Assembly (NCBI GenBank): GCA_017517985.1
Contig: JAFWWX010000167.1
Location: 1 to 7,074 of the forward strand
From: Clostridia bacterium
GTDB lineage: Bacteria > Bacillota_A > Clostridia > Oscillospirales > CAG-382
DNA length: 7,074 nucleotides
Direction of reading: 5' to 3'
Below the pieces are notes generated by a model. That model saw only the letters and a list, made by a program, of their open reading frames with translations, searched no databases and was not told the origin of the DNA. The position numbers and the translations under genes are program-made. Numbering within the stretch: position 1 is the stretch's first letter; every line of letters begins with the position of its first letter. Of this stretch, positions 1-4,607 are shown one piece after another.

Positions 1-1
1 A

Positions 2-337
2 GGAAGACTTCATAATAAAAGACATCTTATGGATGAGCTTGCGAAAATCAGGAGAGTTATTGACAGAGAGTTGCCGGATGCTGATAAGGAGTTTTTACTT
101 GTTCTTGACGCAACAACTGGTCAGAATGCTGTCAATCAGGCTCAGGAATTTGCTAAAGCTACAGGTATTACAGGTATTGTTCTCACAAAACTTGACGGAA
201 CAGCAAAGGGCGGTATTGCATTTTCTATCAAAAAAGTTCTTGGTATACCGGTAAAATACATTGGCGTTGGCGAAAAGTTGGACGATTTACAAAACTTTTC
301 GGCAAGGGATTTTGTAAACGCACTTTTTGAAGAATAA
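2..337 (+). CDS. ftsY: Signal recognition particle receptor FtsY, 3' end only (partial)
   Basis: C-terminal 111 residues of the SRP receptor GTPase, which docks SRP-ribosome-nascent chain complexes at the inner face of the membrane for co-translational insertion. The open frame continues to the left window edge, so the start, the N-terminal region and the P-loop lie outside. The visible part begins in the G3 region (GRLHNK, followed by LMDEL), then shows DATTGQNA, the G4 guanine-specificity motif TKLD followed by GTAKGG (fragment residues 62-71), and the closing [12 protein letters not shown] motif. GRLHNK...LMDEL favours FtsY over its paralogue Ffh, and the protein ends right after the GTPase domain with no M domain, as FtsY does. 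An ATG at 29 lies inside the conserved domain and is not the real start. It is followed 55 bases later by rdgB. Identification is very secure; only its full length is unknown. Confidence 0.95.
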   Translation, partial: GRLHNKRHLMDELAKIRRVIDRELPDADKEFLLVLDATTGQNAVNQAQEFAKATGITGIVLTKLDGTAKGGIAFSIKKVLGIPVKYIGVGEKLDDLQNFSARDFVNALFEE

Positions 338-392
338 TATTTGGGAACTCTTTCCACAAATTTAGCGTCAGAAATAGTGAGGAAAAATAATT

Positions 393-1001
393 ATGAAAGT
401 AGTTGCAGCAACAAACAACAAACATAAGGTACTTGAGCTTACAGCTTTATTTGAAAACACAGACACAGAGCTTGTTACCCTTAAGGAAATCGGATTTACC
501 GATGAGATAATTGAAGACGGAAATACATTTCTTGAAAACGCAAGAATAAAAGCTGTGGCAGTTCACAAAACAACAGGTCTCGCATGTATTGCAGACGATT
601 CCGGACTTTGCGTTGACGTACTTTCCGGAGAACCCGGAATTTACTCAGCAAGATACGCTTCTCAAAACGGCGAAAACAGCGACGATGCAAAAAATATCGA
701 AAAACTTCTCTCAAAGCTCACAGAAGTGCCGGACAACGAAAGAACGGCAAGATTTATAAGTGCGCTTTGCTTTATTGATACAGACGGAACAGAAATTTCT
801 GTGATGGGCAAGTGCGAAGGAATCATAACAAGAGAAGCAAGAGGAAACGGAGGCTTCGGCTACGATCCGGTATTTTTCTTCCCAGAATACGGCAAGACCT
901 TTGCAGAGCTTACCGAGGAAGAAAAAAACTCTGTTAGTCACAGAGCTAATGCAGTCAAGGCTCTGAAAACAAAGCTTGACAAATATTTCTCTGAAAAATA
1001 A
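393..1001 (+). CDS. rdgB: XTP/dITP diphosphatase (HAM1/RdgB family)
   Basis: Cytosolic pyrophosphatase of the HAM1/RdgB family, which hydrolyses dITP, ITP and XTP to monophosphate plus PPi and keeps deaminated purines out of DNA and RNA. The 202 residues match the usual length of about 200. Visible motifs are the N-terminal substrate loop TNNKHK (7-12), EDGNTFLENARIKA (41-54), the metal/catalytic ADDSGL (67-72, candidate catalytic Asp69), GIYSARYA (82-89), GFGYDPVF (154-161), and SHRANA (182-187), which contacts the base in known structures. No key residue appears missing. The ATG at 393 is chosen because GTGAGGAAA lies just upstream (GAGG at 379-382) and translation enters the family N-terminus at once. 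The gene sits between ftsY and yhbY, with 30 bases to the latter. Biochemical specificity is inferred from family membership. Confidence 0.96.
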   Translation: MKVVAATNNKHKVLELTALFENTDTELVTLKEIGFTDEIIEDGNTFLENARIKAVAVHKTTGLACIADDSGLCVDVLSGEPGIYSARYASQNGENSDDAKNIEKLLSKLTEVPDNERTARFISALCFIDTDGTEISVMGKCEGIITREARGNGGFGYDPVFFFPEYGKTFAELTEEEKNSVSHRANAVKALKTKLDKYFSEK

Positions 1002-1031
1002 TCTAAAATAACTACAGAAAAGGAACAGACT

Positions 1032-1355
1032 ATGTCAGCAACAAATTTAACATCAAAAGAAAGAGCATATCTTCGCAGTCTTGCGAACACAATTGATACT
1101 ATCTTCCAGATAGGAAAAGGCGGTATATGTCCGAATTTCTATACTCAGGTTGACGAGGCTCTTGAAAAAAGAGAGCTTATAAAGCTTTGTATTCTTGAAA
1201 ACTCTGATGTGCAGCCAAAGGAAGCCGCAGAGCTTCTTTCCAAAGGCACAAATTCCCAGTCGGTTCAGGTTATTGGAAGAAAAATCGTTCTTTACAGAGA
1301 AGCAAAGGAAAAGGAAAACAGAAAGATTGTTCTCCCAAAGGTAAAAAAGGGGTAA
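1032..1355 (+). CDS. yhbY: YhbY-type CRM-domain RNA-binding protein (50S assembly)
   Basis: Single-domain CRM (chloroplast RNA splicing and ribosome maturation) protein of the YhbY family, which binds pre-50S ribosomal particles and is thought to assist 23S rRNA/50S maturation. At 107 residues it is close to the usual 95-105. In order: LTSKERAYLRSLA (6-18), the GxxG RNA-binding loop in IGKGGI (27-32), the helix VDEALEKRELIKL (40-52), and the closing strand QVIGRKIVLYRE (79-90). A short basic tail (PKVKKG) follows. The family's usual HxLxP stretch before the GxxG loop reads NTIDTIFQIGKGG here, a mild divergence. The start is supported by AAAAGGAA (around 1018-1025) 7-8 bases upstream. The stop lies three bases before the nadD-yqeK ATG, and the ribosome binding site of that gene lies inside this gene's last codons, so translational coupling is likely. 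Exact function is inferred from the family. Confidence 0.93.
   Translation: MSATNLTSKERAYLRSLANTIDTIFQIGKGGICPNFYTQVDEALEKRELIKLCILENSDVQPKEAAELLSKGTNSQSVQVIGRKIVLYREAKEKENRKIVLPKVKKG
1348..1352 (+). promoter_or_regulatory. Ribosome binding site of nadD-yqeK inside the end of yhbY
   Basis: AGGGG, preceded by an A-run, ends six bases before the ATG at 1359 and lies within the last codons of yhbY, just before its stop at 1353-1355. Ribosomes terminating on yhbY would therefore cover the next initiation site. This fixes the ATG at 1359 as the start, which also gives the NadD N-terminus MNLGIFGGTF with no spare residues. Confidence 0.65.
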
Positions 1356-1358
1356 TAT

Positions 1359-2684
1359 ATGAACCTTGGTATTTTCGGTGGAACATTCAATCCTGTTCAC
1401 AAAGGGCATATCACCGCATCACTAAAGTTCTACGATGATGCAAAGCTTGACAAGCTTCTGATTATTCCGGACAGGATCCCTCCCCACAAAGAGGGCCTTG
1501 TTGCCAATTCCCGCGATAGACTCAATATGCTCTGTCTTGTATACAATGATACGGACATTACACAAGGAAGAAACATATCCGTTTCCGAAACAGAGCTTAA
1601 CAGATCCGGCAAAAGCTATACAATTGTAACTTTGCGGGAGCTAAAAATACAATTTCCAGACGCAAAGCTGTTTCTGTATGTTGGAAGCGATATGTTCTAT
1701 ACTCTTGAAAACTGGGTGGAGGGTACAGAAATTCTCCGTATGTGTACGGTATACACCGCCGCAAGAGAGTCTGACGAGCAGGAAAAAATGCAACTATATG
1801 CGGATTCATATAGTAAAAAATACGGCACGGAATGTATTATTGCGGATTTTTCACCGATAGTTCTGTCCTCAACGGAAATACGGTCATGGGTTTCTGCACA
1901 AAGCAAAGAAAATTGTAGTGATTTTACAAAAAACCTATTGACCGACAGCGTAAAAAGTTATATAATGGAAAATGGTCTATATCTTGGCAAGGATATTACC
2001 AATAAAAATGAGCTTGACGACCTTTGCCGTAAGGTCAGAGAACAGCTTCCGGAGCTTGTCAACAAAGAACGTTTGTCACACATTCTTGCGGTAACAGAAA
2101 CTGCTCTTATGCTTGCAGACTTCTTTACTTCACTCGGTATTACTGTATCACATAAGAAGATTGAGCTTTCGGCACTTTTGCATGATGTTACAAAGTGTAT
2201 GAATCAAGAGGAGCTTTGCGAAAAATACAAAATATATCTTTCCCCCTGTGATATCGCATCCCCTGCCACAATCCACGCCATTACCGGTGCATACTATGCA
2301 AGGGTGGTTTACGGTGCTGACAGCGAAATATTCTCCGCTGTTCTGAGGCATACTGTAGGTGGTATTGATATGACGCTTCCGGAAAAGATTATATTTTTAT
2401 CAGATTACTGCGAGCCGACAAGAAATTACGAAGAATGTAAAGCTTCAAGACTTGCAGTTCTCGAAATGATGAAAACAGCAAAGAGCATAAGCTTTGAAAA
2501 CGCTCAGGATTACGCTCTTATTACATTTGATTTAATTGTAGCCGATATTCTCGGCAAAACAATTTCCCACTTAAAAAACACCGGTTGCTTTGTTCATCCC
2601 GCAACAATTTCCAGCTTTAACGACATTATAGAAAAACATCGGGATAACCGGGATTTTGCAAATCTTGCAAAAAAGTATTTATAA
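1359..2684 (+). CDS. nadD: Fused nicotinate-nucleotide adenylyltransferase (NadD) and HD-domain YqeK
   Basis: One uninterrupted 441-residue frame carrying two enzymes. Residues 1-209 are NadD, which transfers AMP from ATP to nicotinate mononucleotide to give deamido-NAD. They show GGTFNPVHKGH (7-17, the nucleotidyltransferase HxGH box), PPHK (41-44), SGKSYTIVTL (83-92), VGSDMF (108-113) with Trp119, and SSTEIR (170-175), ending in the typical YIMENGLY. After a linker of about 15 residues, 225-441 match YqeK, an HD-domain metalloenzyme; the B. subtilis protein hydrolyses Ap4A. Candidate metal ligands are His241 (RLSH), His275-Asp276 (LLHDVTK), His306 (IHAITG), His331 (LRHTVGG) and Asp349 (SDYCEPTR). 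Each half is about the length of the stand-alone enzyme, so neither is truncated. In many Firmicutes nadD and yqeK are adjacent separate genes; fused forms are known, for example in mycoplasmas. Both active sites look complete, so both activities are expected by inference. The LCP gene follows after 76 bases. Confidence 0.95.
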   Translation: MNLGIFGGTFNPVHKGHITASLKFYDDAKLDKLLIIPDRIPPHKEGLVANSRDRLNMLCLVYNDTDITQGRNISVSETELNRSGKSYTIVTLRELKIQFPDAKLFLYVGSDMFYTLENWVEGTEILRMCTVYTAARESDEQEKMQLYADSYSKKYGTECIIADFSPIVLSSTEIRSWVSAQSKENCSDFTKNLLTDSVKSYIMENGLYLGKDITNKNELDDLCRKVREQLPELVNKERLSHILAVTETALMLADFFTSLGITVSHKKIELSALLHDVTKCMNQEELCEKYKIYLSPCDIASPATIHAITGAYYARVVYGADSEIFSAVLRHTVGGIDMTLPEKIIFLSDYCEPTRNYEECKASRLAVLEMMKTAKSISFENAQDYALITFDLIVADILGKTISHLKNTGCFVHPATISSFNDIIEKHRDNRDFANLAKKYL

Positions 2685-2700
2685 CACCTTGCTGCTTACT

Positions 2701-2716
2701 CTGTCGGATACGACGG
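2701..2716 (+). other. Small stem-loop between nadD-yqeK and the LCP gene
   Basis: CTGTCG pairs with CGACGG around a GATA loop, giving a six-pair stem with one T-G wobble. It lies 16 bases after the nadD-yqeK stop in the longest gap of the window. What follows is TTAATCAGTTAATTATC, not a run of T, so it does not fit a Rho-independent terminator. It could be an mRNA processing or stabilising element, or chance. Confidence 0.3.
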
Positions 2717-2741
2717 TTAATCAGTTAATTATCAGTCTATG

Positions 2742-2747
2742 AAAGGA
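2742..2747 (+). promoter_or_regulatory. Ribosome binding site of the LCP gene
   Basis: AAAGGA is the only Shine-Dalgarno-like sequence before the ATG at 2761, with 13 intervening bases, longer than for the other genes here. In-frame extension upstream is blocked by a TGA at 2749-2751, and the next bases offer no ATG, GTG or TTG. So 2761 is the earliest possible start. Two nearer ATGs (2739, 2748) are in another frame that stops after 11 codons. Confidence 0.5.
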
Positions 2748-2760
2748 ATGATTACAGATA

Positions 2761-4089
2761 ATGACACGCCGTAAGAAAAACACAAATGGTCGTGAGGATA
2801 TATCTGCCGGTATCGAAAAAGAGCTACTTCCGAAGAAAAAAAACGGGCAGAGGGCTTTAAAAATTATTACTGCTATTATGCTTGTTGCCGCAATACTTAT
2901 GGTTGTCGTTGCCTGCGTGTGCGATTTTGCAAACAAATCAGCAGAACAAAACACAAACAGTCTTCCACAGGGCTTTGTTTATGAGGACGGCGCCAACGAA
3001 AAAAAGTCGCCTATTATGTATTTCATTGAGATGGTAGGTAGCTTTTTTGGCTTCGGTGATAATGACAACAATCAAGGTGGTTATTCCGGTCCACAGGGTT
3101 CCAACAACAATCTCTCCAACGACAAAAATGAAAACTCAAATAACAATTCCGATTTATCAAACGATTCCACAGTGGTAAGACGAAAGGATGAATTTTATAA
3201 CTTCCTTATTCTTGCAAAGGATGAGGGTGGCGGTAATACAGATACAATTATGGTGCTTTCCTTTGATGTCCCCAACAAAGAAATCGCCCTACTTCAGATT
3301 CCTCGCGACACCTGTATGAATTATAAGGGTAGTATGCGGAAGATAAATTCTATTTACAACTCCGGATACACAAGTATAAAAGGTAGTTACGAAGAGAAAA
3401 ACGAAAAGGGTGTAGAAGCTCTGAGCGATGCTCTTGTACAGAATTTTGGTATTGTTATTGACAAATATGTAATCATTGACCTCAAAGGCTTCAGAAAAAT
3501 TGTTGATACCATTGACGGCGTTGACGTTTATGTTCAGCAGGATATGGTTTATTACGACGAATATCAGAACCTTGACATAAACTTAAAAAAAGGTTGGAAT
3601 CACCTTAACGGTGACAAAGCAGAAGAATTTGTAAGATTCCGAAAAGGATATGTCAATGCAGACCTTGGAAGAATTGATGCACAGAAAATTTTTATGTCTG
3701 TATTCCTGAAAAAGCTTTTCAATATTTCCACCGTAGCAAAAGCACCCGAACTCATAGGCCATATAATAGAGTATGTGTCAACAGATGTTACACTTCAGGA
3801 GGCAACGTACTTCGGAACAAGACTTCTTGATATGGATATGTCACAGATTACTATGCATACTCTGCAGGGTACTCCGCAATATTATAATAATGTTTCCTAT
3901 TTCTCAACCTATAAAAATGCAAATATTGAGCTTGTAAATAAGTACTTTAATGCATTTAACAAGTCTCTCGGCTCTGAAAATGTAAACCCCAAGATGTTGA
4001 TAAAAGAGCCAACCGGCAACGGATATGATGGCGGAAAAACCGCAGAAGAAATAGATAAAAAAAATCCCACTTTATCATATGTACACTAA
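2761..4089 (+). CDS. Membrane-anchored LytR-CpsA-Psr (LCP) family protein
   Basis: LCP proteins are extracytoplasmic phosphotransferases that move lipid-linked glycopolymers such as teichoic acids or capsule onto peptidoglycan; many are mislabelled 'transcriptional regulator LytR'. Topology fits: a basic cytoplasmic tail (1-32), one membrane helix (about 33-52), then an Asn/Ser/Asp-rich linker (about 90-130) before the catalytic domain (about 135-310). Domain motifs are FLILAKDEGGGNTDTIMVLS (138-157, with candidate metal ligand Asp151), LLQIPRDT (167-174), RKINSIY (183-189), the FG...DKYVIIDLKGF segment, IDGVDVYV (241-248), and VRFRKGYVNADLGRIDAQK (281-299). In the last motif the family usually has R-x-x-R-Q; here it reads R-I-D-A-Q, so one arginine is replaced by Ala297. 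A charged C-terminal region of about 40 residues lacks any recognised domain. Length (442) is at the upper end for single-domain LCPs because of the linker and tail. The polymer it transfers cannot be told from sequence. Confidence 0.92.
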   Translation: MTRRKKNTNGREDISAGIEKELLPKKKNGQRALKIITAIMLVAAILMVVVACVCDFANKSAEQNTNSLPQGFVYEDGANEKKSPIMYFIEMVGSFFGFGDNDNNQGGYSGPQGSNNNLSNDKNENSNNNSDLSNDSTVVRRKDEFYNFLILAKDEGGGNTDTIMVLSFDVPNKEIALLQIPRDTCMNYKGSMRKINSIYNSGYTSIKGSYEEKNEKGVEALSDALVQNFGIVIDKYVIIDLKGFRKIVDTIDGVDVYVQQDMVYYDEYQNLDINLKKGWNHLNGDKAEEFVRFRKGYVNADLGRIDAQKIFMSVFLKKLFNISTVAKAPELIGHIIEYVSTDVTLQEATYFGTRLLDMDMSQITMHTLQGTPQYYNNVSYFSTYKNANIELVNKYFNAFNKSLGSENVNPKMLIKEPTGNGYDGGKTAEEIDKKNPTLSYVH

Positions 4090-4109
4090 AAGCAGAAAGG
4101 ATTCTTAAA

Positions 4110-4562
4110 ATGGAAGAAAACAAGAATATAATTGATGTAACAGAAGAAGAAAACGAGGAATATACTATTTCTTCTTCCCTTGAAGACCCGGTACAGCACG
4201 AGCAGGCAGGGGAAGTTGCAAAGAAAATAGCTATGATACTGGACTCAAAAAAGGCTATGGATATAAAGCTTATCAATGTTCACAAGAAAACAGTTCTCGC
4301 TGACTTCTTTGTGTTTGCGACAGGTACTTCCACAACACAGGTAAATTCTCTTGCGGACGAAGTTGAATTTAAGCTTAAAACAGAAGACGGAATTGAACCC
4401 TTAAGAGTTGAGGGTGCCGGAAGCGGAAGCTGGGTACTTGTTGACTACGGAAGCGTTATAGTTCACGTTCTTGGTGTACAGTCCAAGGAATTTTATAAAT
4501 TGGAAAAGCTCTGGGCAGACGGCGTCGAAGTTCCCTTTGACAGACTTCCCGAAGATAAGTAA
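4110..4562 (+). CDS. rsfS: Ribosomal silencing factor RsfS with acidic N-terminal extension
   Basis: RsfS (DUF143/Iojap family) binds ribosomal protein uL14 on the 50S subunit and blocks joining of the subunits, reducing translation when nutrients run short. The family core runs from about residue 33: AGEVAKKIAMILDSKKAMDI, then LADFFVFATGTST (64-76), LRVEGAGSGSWVLVDYGSVIVHVLG (98-122), and the EFYKLEKLW region (126-134). At 150 residues it exceeds the usual 105-120 because about 30 acidic residues precede the core (MEENKNIIDVTEEENEE...). The ATG at 4110 is well supported by AGAAAGG (4094-4100) nine bases upstream. The next in-frame Met, residue 42, would delete the first core helix, so the extension appears genuine. 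It begins 20 bases after the LCP stop and leuS follows after 45 bases. Function is inferred from strong family motifs. Confidence 0.94.
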   Translation: MEENKNIIDVTEEENEEYTISSSLEDPVQHEQAGEVAKKIAMILDSKKAMDIKLINVHKKTVLADFFVFATGTSTTQVNSLADEVEFKLKTEDGIEPLRVEGAGSGSWVLVDYGSVIVHVLGVQSKEFYKLEKLWADGVEVPFDRLPEDK

Positions 4563-4590
4563 AAACATTTTCATTACAAACAAATAAATT

Positions 4591-4600
4591 GAGAGAAGGA
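4591..4600 (+). promoter_or_regulatory. Strong ribosome binding site of leuS
   Basis: GAGAGAAGGA is close to the anti-Shine-Dalgarno complement and ends seven bases before the ATG at 4608. The entire rsfS-leuS gap is only 45 bases, too short for a T-box leader or a full promoter with its own leader. Confidence 0.75.
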
Positions 4601-4607
4601 CACTATT

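Noticed and set aside
340..360. Imperfect hairpin between ftsY and rdgB (TTTG-GGAA / TTCC-A-CAAA with a CTCT loop)
   Set aside because: Only eight pairs with a bulge, and followed by just three T residues; too weak to call a terminator or attenuator.
923..929. A AAA AAC heptamer in the rdgB frame, a classical -1 slippery pattern
   Set aside because: The zero frame gives a complete, normally sized RdgB, no downstream frame is extended by a shift, and no stimulatory structure was evident.
976..1009. Exact TTGACA at 976-981 followed by AATAAT (997-1002) and TAAAAT (1004-1009), resembling a promoter for yhbY
   Set aside because: Spacers of 15 and 22 bases do not fit the usual 16-18, and TTGAC arises often here from the common Leu(CTT)-Asp(GAC) codon pair.
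2008..2010. ATG preceded by AAGGA (1989-1993) at the NadD-YqeK junction, as a possible relic start for a separate yqeK
   Set aside because: The ATG is in a different frame from YqeK and that frame stops after about 30 codons; the fused frame is continuous.
2739..2774. Eleven-codon ORF overlapping the LCP start
   Set aside because: No ribosome binding site of its own upstream; the AAAGGA lies inside it and serves the ATG at 2761.
3588..3594. A-run in the LCP gene, and an eight-A run at 4057-4064, as slippage or phase-variation sites
   Set aside because: A/T-rich genes contain such runs by chance; the frame is intact through both and the second only affects the last few residues.
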